Below, one piece after another: positions 1 to 9,715 of a DNA stretch of 64,000 bases. The notes below the pieces were generated by a model. That model was not told the origin of the DNA. It did not search any database and saw only the letters and a program-made list of their open reading frames with translations. Within the stretch, counting starts at the first letter, position 1; each line of letters begins with the position of its first letter. The position numbers and the translations under genes are program-made. Origin of the DNA: Luidia sarsii (Eukaryota > Echinodermata > Asteroidea > Paxillosida > Luidiidae); the NCBI GenBank assembly GCA_949987565.1, contig OX465111.1:9443202-9507201 (forward strand). Reading direction: 5' to 3'.

Positions 1-223
1 GGATCAGTGAAAATGAATCATCTGCAAGTGATAGAGATGAAGACAGCGATGACAATGAGCTCGGCGATAAATTTGAGGAAATACTCGTTGCTGAGCCTTA
101 CCGATTTGAGCCACTTTGGAGGTGCCGCTTTCAAGAACAACTTGACGCTGCATCTGATGCTGGTGATGACGACGTGGCTGTTCAACAACCAGCTTCCAAC
201 AATTGTTTGAACAATACAGACTG
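1..223 (+). CDS. Partial exon resembling the P2X7 receptor intracellular (C-terminal) domain
   Basis: Read in the third forward frame, the window opens inside a coding exon that starts Ser/Asp/Glu-rich, then has the motif PYRFEP near residue 34, an acidic stretch, and ends with NNTDW at a good splice donor (gtaaat from 224). The order acidic N-terminus, PY.FEP and NTDW(C) is what I know from P2X7-intracellular-domain-like proteins, which are expanded in many invertebrates outside true P2X channels; in those a zinc-binding cysteine cluster follows. That next exon is not visible downstream, so the rest of the domain is missing or lies far away. No start codon is chosen because the exon is cut by the window edge. 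The gene could be host or an invertebrate multicopy family member; the family assignment rests on two short motifs. Confidence 0.55.
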
Positions 224-964
224 GTAAATGCCAATTTTTTATCATTGTATATCTAATTGATGTTACATACTTTCGTCATGTGCTCCAAATTTGTATTCAC
301 TGTGTTTAAACAAGAGTGATCTGACAGCGAAGGCAAAGCACAACCTGATTCTGGTCATGCTGCAGCTGCTAATACTGGCAATTACTGGATCATACTCACA
401 CCGACATGCATGGCGTGTGTTTTGGATGTGAGAGATTGTTTCGATAGAGAATTTCAATCCTGTTCTGGCCCCATTTTGATTCCTGGTTGAATTAATTTGT
501 GGTGGATTGATTTTATTGATTGATTATTGCTATTGACACAGTCCACATTTTGTGACTGAGATCTAATGTATTGGGGGAGAGGTGTACTTGGCAAATAGCA
601 TGCTTCCCCAAAGTGCCCTTTTCATGGCGACATTCCCAGCATGTACTGTACATACTGTACTCATAAACCTGAATCACTGTTGATACTGATAGTGATTTTA
701 AATGACTTTTAGTAGTAATTTTTAAGCATGCATGTCTATGTATTGACTTGTAAAATATTTATTAGTGATTGAGTCTATGTATTACCGTCTTTGTACACAT
801 AGAGAATCCTGAATTAATTTCCTTGGACAATTTTAAGAGCTCCCTGGTATGAGGCTACGTGTCTTAACCCTGGCAGACTTGAGACAGCCTACTACGGTAT
901 GCCTACTAACAAAAGTACGGTGTCAGAGCCATTGAAGGTGACCTTCCGAGGTAAGATAAAATAA
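224..964. other. Intergenic or intron sequence without recognised feature
   Basis: AT-rich sequence following the splice donor of the preceding exon. I found no second exon of the P2X7-like gene and no repeat that recurs elsewhere in the window. Confidence 0.5.
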
Positions 965-1055
965 ATGTCCAGAAATTAGGGGGCATGATGTTGCGATCCT
1001 AGCAGAAGCTATCTCAAAAGCAGAATCTGCCTTTGAAAGTTTTCTTTTGAGAAAG
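965..1055 (-). repeat. Degenerate Penelope-like element 3' tail
   Basis: The stretch with gatcctagcag and ctcaaa resembles, with many changes, the conserved minus-strand tail gtttcgatcctagcagg...ctttctcaaag seen in the better Penelope tails at 15176-15230 and 62505-62555. It is old and carries no coding capacity. Confidence 0.45.
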
Positions 1056-1074
1056 GTGGTGCTAGAGAGCTGGG

Positions 1075-1290
1075 GAGCAGTCATTTTCCATTGCCAGTTC
1101 TAATAGTTGGAACTCTCTTCCCACCACAATCGGTAATGCTTCATCCGTTGAACAGTTTAAAATACTCTTAAAAACTCACCTGTTTGATCGGATCATATAA
1201 TTCTTACTTTGTTTTGATGTCCATGGATCTCGGCGCTTTGTTTCTCTCGGAAAAGGCATTCTATAAATGCATTTATTATTATTATAGGAT
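1075..1290 (+). mobile_element. 3' end of a LINE-type (CR1/jockey-like) retrotransposon
   Basis: The frame 1108-1200 encodes a peptide beginning WNSLPTTIG and ending FKILLKTHLFDRII before a TAA stop. WNSLP..I.....FK..LK.HLF is the typical C-terminal end of non-LTR reverse transcriptase proteins in animals. It is followed by a short untranslated tail ending in a (TTA)n microsatellite near 1275-1287, as in 5'-truncated LINE copies. Everything upstream of the last ~31 codons is missing or unrecognisable. Confidence 0.65.
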
Positions 1291-1423
1291 CGCCCTCCCC
1301 CCTAAAATTTTGAGATTTAAATTAGGTCACTTAAGACAGTAAGCAGTTTCCAACATTTTTGTATCTTACTGAAGCAAAATATATGAATCACAAGAGCTTC
1401 TAATCTGTTTGATTTTTATTTTC

Positions 1424-1556
1424 AGCTTTTCCGCCACAAAGCGGAAAAGCTATTTTTGTTGTTCTGGTTTTTTTTAGCTTTTCAGCCGCGAAGCAGAAAA
1501 GCTATTGTTGTTGTTCTGGTTTTTTTTTAGCTTTTCCGCCTCAAAGTGGAAAAGCT
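1424..1556. repeat. Three tandem ~52-bp units, each with a short hairpin
   Basis: Imperfect palindromes of the form agcttttccgcc...gcggaaaagct occur at 1424-1452, 1476-1503 and 1529-1556, separated by T-rich spacers (ttgttgttctggtttttt). The arms are up to 11 bp with a very short loop. The hairpin edge also appears at the start of the second dispersed-repeat copy near 16620 (agcggaaaagct), so the array is probably the end of that repeat family. Confidence 0.75.
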
Positions 1557-1559
1557 ATT

Positions 1560-2280
1560 GTTCTGGGTTTTTTTGTCTTCATCCTTTTCTTATCGGAAAA
1601 ATCCCATAGACTTTGTACATGGAATTTATGGTCGCCATTTTGGCCATTGAACACACTTTGATTTTTTTCAAACTTGGCAAATGCATAGAGCCCTGAAGTT
1701 GTGCGCAGTTGTTTTTAAAACTTTGTGACATCGCCATGTGTCACATGACAGTGCTTTAAAGGGGCAAATTTCAAAATCCATTGTATGCAAAAGTACAAGT
1801 TCGTTTGGTTTTAATTTTGCACTATATCTAAGTTGGGAAAAGGTGTATCCAAAAATTGCCCTCATTTGATCGTGATGCCATCTCATGAATATTAATGAGG
1901 TCATGAACTTTTCAGTTTTTCACATTCGATTAAGCATATTTGGCAAGCCGAGCAAGATTTTTTAAATTTTTTCGTTTATATCCATTGGGGATTTAGTTAA
2001 CAAACACCCTCCGGGGCCAAAATGCCATGAAGCAATTGTGACGTCATCAAAATCAGTGTTTTTAAAACACATATTTGCCACAGGTCAATCTTCTCGAAAT
2101 TTGGTGGGCATTTACCTATTGGTCAAGATATTTTAAATCCTGAGTTTGGAACCAATTGACCATTGTTCAGAATTATTATGATTTATTTAATATTATAATG
2201 AAGTCCCATATACTTTGTGCAAAAAATATGCACGTGCGTTTTGGGATAGGAATGGAGGGTATGGGTTCGAATCCCGTTAA
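1560..2280 (+). repeat. Dispersed repeat, copy 1 (no coding capacity)
   Basis: This stretch is colinear with 16610-17345: shared blocks include cccatagactttgtacatgg-like, ggccattgaacacac, catgtgacagtgctttaaaggggcaaatttcaa, catgaatattaatgaggtcatgaacttttca and ttttaaaacacatat. A third, degraded copy lies at 20000-20230. No transposase or reverse transcriptase is visible, so it is a non-autonomous dispersed repeat of unknown class. Confidence 0.7.
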
Positions 2281-2437
2281 TGTAATTTATTATTTGGTTT
2301 TTTTCAAGAGAACAGGTGTTATGTTCTGTTTGCCAACAGACATAAATCTCTAGTTTGTACTTATTTCTTATCTACCTACAACCTGTTTAATTTTTTTTTA
2401 AATTCCTGCATGCATGATTAAATAGAAACTGACTTTA
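2281..2437. other. Flank of the large inverted element
   Basis: AT-rich sequence between the dispersed repeat and the TA dinucleotide (2436-2437) at which the large inverted element begins. Nothing else is recognised. Confidence 0.4.
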
Positions 2438-2763
2438 CAGTACTGATCGAAATTATTATCACTATTCGCGACCAATTTAGTGCGAATGATTCTTCGCGAA
2501 GACGTCCGCAATTTCTTATATTTACCAGTCCAGGGAGTCATTTCCTTCGCGAAGAGAACCAACGATTCGCGACTGAAGCGGCCATAGGTCCGAGGAGAAA
2601 ATAATTACCGGTCCGGGGAGTCGTCTTCTCCGCGAAGACTCACGAAGACCAGCGGCCATAAACCGAGGGAGAAACCACTCCTTACTGGTCCAGGGGGTCA
2701 TTTCCTTTGCAAAATTGAGCAAAATCCAGCAGCCATCCATCAAAGGAGAAACTACCAGTCCCG
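2438..2763 (+). repeat. Left terminal/subterminal segment of the inverted element
   Basis: Terminal inverted repeat followed by a subterminal zone with repeated palindromic TTCGCGAA octamers (for example 2493-2500 and 2546-2553) and paired blocks of the type agtc(c)agggagtcatttcctt. The reverse complement occurs at about 12015-12279 and, diverged, at 21904-22240 and 28600-28918. Confidence 0.75.
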
Positions 2764-5700
2764 GACGTCATTTCTTTCGGGAAGATTACTGCCGATTCGC
2801 GAATTTCAGCGGCAATCAATCGGGGGTGGGGAGAGAGTTGGGGGAGACAGGGTTTACAAGTCCGACGTACGAACGTCTCTTCCCGAATGATGCGCGAACG
2901 ATCTGCGAAGAAAGCACAACAATTTGCGACCTAAAGCCTAAATGCACGGGGGAAAAAAACGTACGCCAACGAGATAAATGGTTGTCTTTTTTCTTAGGGG
3001 GGCATGATCACATGGGCAATTACCGTTTGTGGAGCGGGAACTGAAACTCCAGTTAACTGAACCCCACTCCCTCCTTCAACCCAAGATCAATCCAGAGCAT
3101 TGGCAGTTGCTTTAAATCTGTCTTTGTGAGCACCGCGAAGGCTTTATTTATGAGCCCTATCCTCGCTCCACGCTCAGAGATTGCGGTTGAAACTCTGGTC
3201 CTTGCCAATGTGTAGTGCTTTGTGAGCAACGCCAAGGCTTTTCAAGCCGGCCCCATGCATGCTCAGAGCTTGTGGTTAATATGCAAAATCACTCTGTGCG
3301 GCCTCCACCAAATTCAGTTGATATACCAGTACCCTCAAATCGAAGCTTGTTTTCTCCCACTTTAGGGGCTTTCACACGAGACGAAATCCCCGAGAATTTC
3401 GGTCTGTCTATTCCCAGAACCGAAGAAATCACCGTGGATAAGCTTTACCCAAGCTCGGGGTAGGGTAGAAGGAGAAAACCCCGGGACGTCATTTCTTTCG
3501 CGAAGATAACTACCGATTCGCGATTTTCAGAGGCAATCGATCAGGGGTGTGGGGAGATTTGGGGGAGACAGGGTTTACAGGTCCAACGTACGAACCTCTC
3601 TTAGCGAACGATGCGCGAACGATCTGAGAAGATAGCACAACAATTTGCGACCTAAGGCCTAAAAATGTAAGAAAAAAACCCCGTACGCCAACGAGATACT
3701 GTACGTGGTTGTTGTTGTGTTTTTTGGGGGGAGGGGCATGATCACATGGGCAATTGCCGTTTGTGGAGCGGGAATGGAAACTTCAGTTAACCGAACCCCC
3801 CCCCCCCCTTCCTTCGACCCAAAATCAGTCCAGAGCACCGGCAGTTGCTTTTAAATCTGTCTTTGTGAGCACCGCCAGGACTTGAGGAGCCCTATACTCG
3901 CTCCACGCTCAGAGCTTGCGGTTGAAACTCTGGTCCTTGCCAATGTGTAGTGCTTTGTGAGCAACGCCAAGGCTTTTCAAGCCGGCCCCATGCTCAGAGC
4001 TTGCAGTTAATAAAAAAATACACGACCAGATTCTCCTGCCAGAGACGTTGTACTGAAGCCATTTTCCAAATTAATTTTTTTTTTCTCGTTTTACCTTACC
4101 GTACCGGGTACCTCATAAAAAGTGTCCTAAATGTTCCAGAATGTTTCGTTTTTTATTGTTTGAAATATTGGAGGCCGAAAAACAGTGGGTAATGCAAAAT
4201 CACTCTGTGCGGCCTCCGCCCAATTCGGTTGATATACCGGTACTCTCAAATCAAAGCTTGTTTTCTCCCACTTTAGGGGCTTTCACACAATACGAAATCC
4301 CCGGGAATTTCGGTCTGTTTATTCACAGAACCAAAGAAATCACCGTGGATAAGCTTTTTCCCGGGGAATTCTTACCCCAGCTCGGGGTAGGGTAGAAGGA
4401 GAAAACCCTGAGACGTCATTTCTTTCGCGAAGATAACTGCCAATTTGCGAATTTCAGAGGCAATCGATCAGGGGTGGGGAGAGAGTTGGGGGAGACAGGG
4501 TTTACAGGTCCAATGTACGAACCTCTCTTCGCGAACGATGCGCGAACGATCTGAGAAGATAGCACAACAATTTGCGACCTAAAGCCTAAATGCACGGGGG
4601 AAAAAAACGTACGCCAACGAGATAAATGGTTGTCTTTTTTCTTAGGGGGGCATGATCACATGGGCAATTACCGTTTGTGGAGCGGGAACTGAAACTCCAG
4701 TTAACTGAACCCCACTCCCTCCTTCAACCCAAGATCAATCCAGAGCATCGGCAGTTGCTTTTAAATCTGTCTTTGTGAGCACCGCCAGGACTTGAGGAGC
4801 CCTATACTCGCTCCACGCTCAGAGCTTGCGGTTGAAACTCTGGTCCTTGCCAATGTGTAGTGCTTTGTGAGCAACGGCAAGGCTTTTCAAGCCGGCCCCA
4901 TGCTCAGAGCTTGCGGTTAATAAAAAAATACACGACCAGATTCTCCTGCCAGAGACGTTGTACTGAAGCCATTTTCCAAATTAATTTCTTTTTTCTCGTT
5001 TTACCTTACCGTACCGGGTACCTCATAAAAAGTGTCCTAAATGTTCCAGAATGTTTCGTTTTTTATTGTTTGAAATATTGGAGGCCGAAAAACAGTGGGT
5101 AATGCAAAATCACTCTGTGCGGCCTCCGCCCAATTCGGTTGATATACCGGTACTCTCAAATCAAAGCTTGTTTTCTCCCACTTTAGGGGCTTTCACACAA
5201 GACGAAATCCCCGGGAATTTCGGTCTGTCTATTCACAGAACCAAAGAAATCACCGTGGATAAGCTTTTTCCTGGGGAATTCTTACCCCAGCTCGGGGTAG
5301 GGTAGAAGGAGAAAACCCTGAGACGTCATTTCTTTCGCGAAGATAACTGCCGATTTGCGAATTTCAGAGGCAATCGATCAGGGGTGGGGAGAGAGTTGGG
5401 GGAGACAGGGTTTACAGGTCCAATGTACGAACCTCTCTTCGCGAACGATGCGCGAACGATCTGAGAAGATAGCACAACAATTTGCGACCTAAGGCCTAAA
5501 AATGTAAGAAAAAAACCCGTACGCCAACGAGATACTGTACAAGGTTGTTGTGTTTTGGGGTTTTTTTTGGGGGGGGAGGGTAGGGGCATGATCACATGGG
5601 CAATTGCCGTCTGTGGAGCGGGAATAGAAACTTCAGTTACCCGAACCCCCCCCCCCCCCTTCAACCCAAGATCAATCAGAGCACCGGCAGTTGCTTTGAA

Positions 5701-6730
5701 ATCTGTCTTTGTGAGCACCGCCAGGGCTTTAGGAGCCCTGTCCTTGCTCCACGCTCAGAGCTTCCATTTGAAACTCTGGTCCTTGCCAATGTGTAGTGCT
5801 TTGTGAGCAACGCCAATGCTTTTCAAACCGGCCCCATGCTCAGAGCTTGCGGTTAATATAAAAATACATGACCAGATTCTCCTGCCAGAGACGTTGTACT
5901 GAAGCCATTTTCCAACTTAAACAATTGTTTTTTGTTTTACCTTACCGTACCGGGTAACCTCATAAGAAAAGTGTCCTAAATGTTCCAGAATGTTTCGTTT
6001 TTTATTGTTTGAAATATTGGAAGCTGAAAATCAGTGGGTAATGCAAACCTCCACCCATTTCGGTTGATATACCCTCAAATCGAAGCTTGTTTTTTCCCAC
6101 TTTAGGGGCTTTCACACAAGACGAAATCCCCGGGAATTTCGGTCCGTCTATTCACAGAACCGAAGAAATCACCGTGGATAAGCATTTCCCCGGGGAATTC
6201 TTACCCCAGCTCAGGGTAGGGTAGAAGGAGAAAACGCTGGGACGTCATTTCTTTCGCGAACATAACTGCCGATTCGCGATTTTCAGAGGCAATCGATCAG
6301 GGGTGTGGGGAGAGTTGGGGGAGACAGGGTTTACAGGTCCAACGTACGAACCTCTCTTCGCGAACGATTTGCGAATTATCTGAGAAGATAACACAACAAT
6401 TTGTGACCTAATGCCTAAAAATGTAAGAAAAAAAACCCGTACGCCAATGAGATACTGTACATGGTTGTTTGTTTGGTTTTTTTTGGGGGGGGGGGGGTAG
6501 GGGCATGATCACATTGGCAATTGTCGTTTGTGGAGCCGACCCCCGCCCCCCTCCCCCTCCTTCAACCCAAGATCAATCCAGAGCACCGGCAGTTGCTTTT
6601 AAGTTTGACTTTGTGAGCACTGCTAGAACTTTAGTAGCCCTATCCTCGCTCCATGCTCAGAGCTTGTGGTTGAAACTCTAGTCCTTGCCAATGCATAGTG
6701 CTTTGTGAGCAACGGCAAGGCTTCTCAATG
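2764..6730 (+). repeat. Left arm: tandem ~910-bp units
   Basis: Unit starts (gacgtcatttctttcg-like) are at about 2764, 3484, 4411, 5321 and 6240, the last unit being partial. The units at 4411 and 5321 are nearly identical, while the first is shorter. Each contains a C-tract or G-tract pair, a gcgaacgatgcgcgaacg block, and a ccttaccgtaccgggtacc block. Short frames repeat at exactly one-unit spacing (for example 4141 and 5051), so they are not counted as genes. Confidence 0.8.
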
Positions 6731-8216
6731 ATGCGTGAACGATCTGCGAAGAAAGCACAACAATTTGCGACCTAAGGCTTAAAAATGTACGGGAAAAACC
6801 CGTACGCCAACGATGGCCATACCACTCGTAAAAAAATGATTGGATGATTGCCTCTTGTGATTTCTGACACGTCCGCAAAAGATTTGAGACCTTTCTTTCG
6901 TTTGCAGCCATTGACATACATTTGGTATGCGGCGGCCGTCAGCTTCAATAATGGTCAACTGACATCGATTGTAGCCAAAAATAAATTCAACAATCTGCAT
7001 TTTGTGTTGGGTATGATTTGTGAAGATCGCCGAGTATTCTTGGTCGTCTAGCTTTTTGTTAGTTATACACATTGTAAAAATAATTGTCTTTTGAATTTAG
7101 CGTAACGACCGACCATAGTTTGCAAGCCGGCGGTTGGCAGAAACTGAATCCGTGACATACCATACCAAAAGAAAGTTCTATACTTTGCCATTATAAAGGA
7201 AATGTATTATCAATATTATCAAATAGGCCCAATGAAGGCTTAGTTGAACAACTCTCCCGCATGTCCCAAGTAGTCCTATTCTAAAAACAACGCCAGAATT
7301 TGGGAAAGACGTCTACACAGGAGCCGCCTTAAACGTTTTATCACATTTTTAACAATGGAGCTGTCAATCATCCTACTGCAGGCTCTCCTTGCTTTTTCCA
7401 CCACGGCGAGGTAACTTGGGTTCAAATCGGTTTTTGTTTTATTCGGAGGTTGATCATCCTTCCCACTTTAAATCGGTCATATTTTGAAAGTTGATAGAAA
7501 ATGATGATACATGCAACGAACAAATGATATTTTATATTCAGTCTCAAGTTTATATGCAATTTATTTAGTTAATTTACCACCTACTCTATAGTTATCATGT
7601 TAGTGCATACAAGTTTGTGGAGTTTTTAACCCTAACATAAAAATACGTATGCATGTAAGTGTACACCATCCGGGCCACCATTGTTTTGGCTTGGGAATTT
7701 ACTGAGGTGGCTCGGTTGGCCACTCAAGAAAAACCCTGATCATGCCCTAAGCAGAAATCATCATGAATCTAGACAATACCAAGTGCAAGGTTAAAAGTTC
7801 AGCGTATCTAATGCATGATAGACTTCATCTCGCGCAATAAGCAAGAAGGTTGTCTGGCTTTTGCCCCGAAGTAAAATGACAGTAATATTACAGCACTGTA
7901 GCTGGGGCCAGTTCGCTAAGTTTGCATTCAAGAATTGCCGTGTTCTGCAGACCAACAAGGTTGTCTGTTTGTGTGCATTTTATTTAATTGAAGTTCTAGA
8001 AAGAAGCCTTCGAAAAGTCTTGTTCCTGCGAAACTTAGCCAGGCTCCCTTAAAATATTAATAGCAAGCTCTCCGGTGTCAAACGCTCTTGAATCACAGTG
8101 AAATTCATTTCCTGTCTAGCCGACATTGGGGATTACAGTTATGTAAACGTTCAGAAACTAACGAAACTATTCGAAACGAATTATGTCGAATATCCGAATG
8201 GATAATATTGCCAACC
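6731..8216. other. Element centre, part 1: unique spacer shared with the second copy
   Basis: 6780-7150 matches the reverse complement of 28165-28420 and 24365-24460, and 7195-7475 matches parts of 23935-24110 in reverse. This shows that the spacer belongs to the element and not to the host. The stretch 7340-7475 (ggaggttgatcatccttcccac) is also the progenitor-like sequence of the tandem array at 17390-18290. There is no convincing coding frame. Confidence 0.6.
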
Positions 8217-8723
8217 TTCTTCCATGGTTGTTTTTTTCTTAGGGGGGACTGGTCAGTGGTCACATGGGCAATATTGCCGTTTGTTGAGCGGGAATTGAAA
8301 CTTCAGTTAACCGAACCCCCCCCCCCCATCAACCAAAGATCAATCCTGTCTTTGTGAGCACAGACAGGGCTTTGATAGTAGCCCTATCCTTGTTCCACGC
8401 TCAGAGCTTGCGGTTTTAACTCAGTCCTTGTCAAGGTAGTGCTGTGTGAGCACCGCCAAGGCTTTTCAAGCCGGCCTTAGAGCTCTAACTAACAGCACAG
8501 AGCAAAAATACATGACAAGACTGTCTCCTGCCCGAGACATCGTACTTGAAGCCAGTTTCCAATAAAACATTTTTTTCCCTTTACATTACCTCATAAGAAA
8601 CGTGTGTCCTATATATTCCAGATTTTTTCAGACGTTTTCGTCTTTTATTGTTCGAAATCTTGGAAGCTGAAAAACATTGGGTATTGCAAAATCCCTCTGT
8701 GTGGACTCCGGAGCTGGAGCTTA
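8217..8723 (+). repeat. Diverged extra partial copy of the ~910-bp unit
   Basis: It carries the same landmarks as the arm units: a G-tract, gtttgttgagcgggaattgaaacttcagttaaccgaac followed by a C-tract, and a gcaccgccaaggcttttcaagccggcc-like block. It is more diverged than the arm copies, so it is an older unit in the element centre. Confidence 0.65.
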
Positions 8724-9329
8724 ATATGAACTAACAAACACCTCTAGTGCAAACACCTCTGGTGGTCAGCACCACCCATAATCTGGTGATTAACCACCGC
8801 GATTTCCGGAGAGCAGTTGCTAAACAATGGCGGCACATCCCACGCAATGAAGAACTCTGGAATGCATGTATTTCCCAACCCACCCTTCCAAAAAACAAAA
8901 ACGCCCCACAACCGACGGGAATTATCACCCGGGCAAAATGCCCAAAAGAACCCCCGTCCCAGTCGAGTTTGGTTTCTTTCAAGGAATCAGATCCTGCTCT
9001 CAGAATCCTGCTCTCCGTACTTGAGGAATAATCACCCCCTAAATAGTGCAGCCCGGTCACCCTAACCGATTTTCCATACTGGTACCGCACAAAGAGAGAA
9101 ACTGATTTGCAAAAGTCACTACCGCCACTGACGATTACCTAGATGGCATGAAAACATTACTTGTTATTGCCACAAAATGGGAGCTGCGAAGCGTTCCTAC
9201 TCCTAGTCTCGCCTACCAATCTTGATGATTAAATGGGTCAGCTTGCTTTTTAGGGTGAAAAAGGGCCTCCCTCCTTCCTTGTTGCCCAAAAGGCAGGATG
9301 CTAAACATGTTTTGTATTGCCTGAGCTGA
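8724..9329. other. Element centre, part 2: no recognised gene
   Basis: The overlapping frames at 8731-9090 lie on opposite strands and show no known motif. A small local inverted repeat (ggtggtcagcaccacc) is present near 8762. Confidence 0.35.
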
Positions 9330-9715
9330 AACATTGATTTTTCCCTTTCTACGTTCACGGATACGACGCAAACAAATATACAGGGGGCCTGTATAGTATC
9401 TGCAGTTTCGCTGCATATTTTTATTAAGTTATTCTGAGTACGTCAACTACCGGCAGTATCAAACTTTTTCGAAAATGAAATGTCTTTCACGTGGTCGACC
9501 TACACATTTTGTAATTTGTATGAAAGTTTATTTCTGTGCACACTTGTAAGTTGTATAAAGAACATTCAAAGACACTTCATAGAACCTTCCTGAAATCTTA
9601 ATTTAAAAAAAGAAAAAGGGTGGGTAACGTCCCGATTTTTATTTTATTTCAGGAAAGTACAAAAAATGAATCAATGAAAACAAGACACAGTTGACAGACA
9701 GTTCTTGTGTGAAAG
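9330..9715. repeat. Core block shared by the two large element copies
   Basis: It contains tctgcagtttcgctgcatat, gagtacgtcaact.ccggcagtat, gtatgaaagtttatttctgtgca and catagaaccttcctgaa, in the same order and orientation as 22570-23030. This conserved non-coding core supports common ancestry of the two elements. Confidence 0.7.

Noticed and set aside
8731..9090. 119-residue minus-strand frame in the centre of the large element, considered as a transposase remnant
   Set aside because: No DDE-type motifs or DNA-binding domain; opposite strand equally open.
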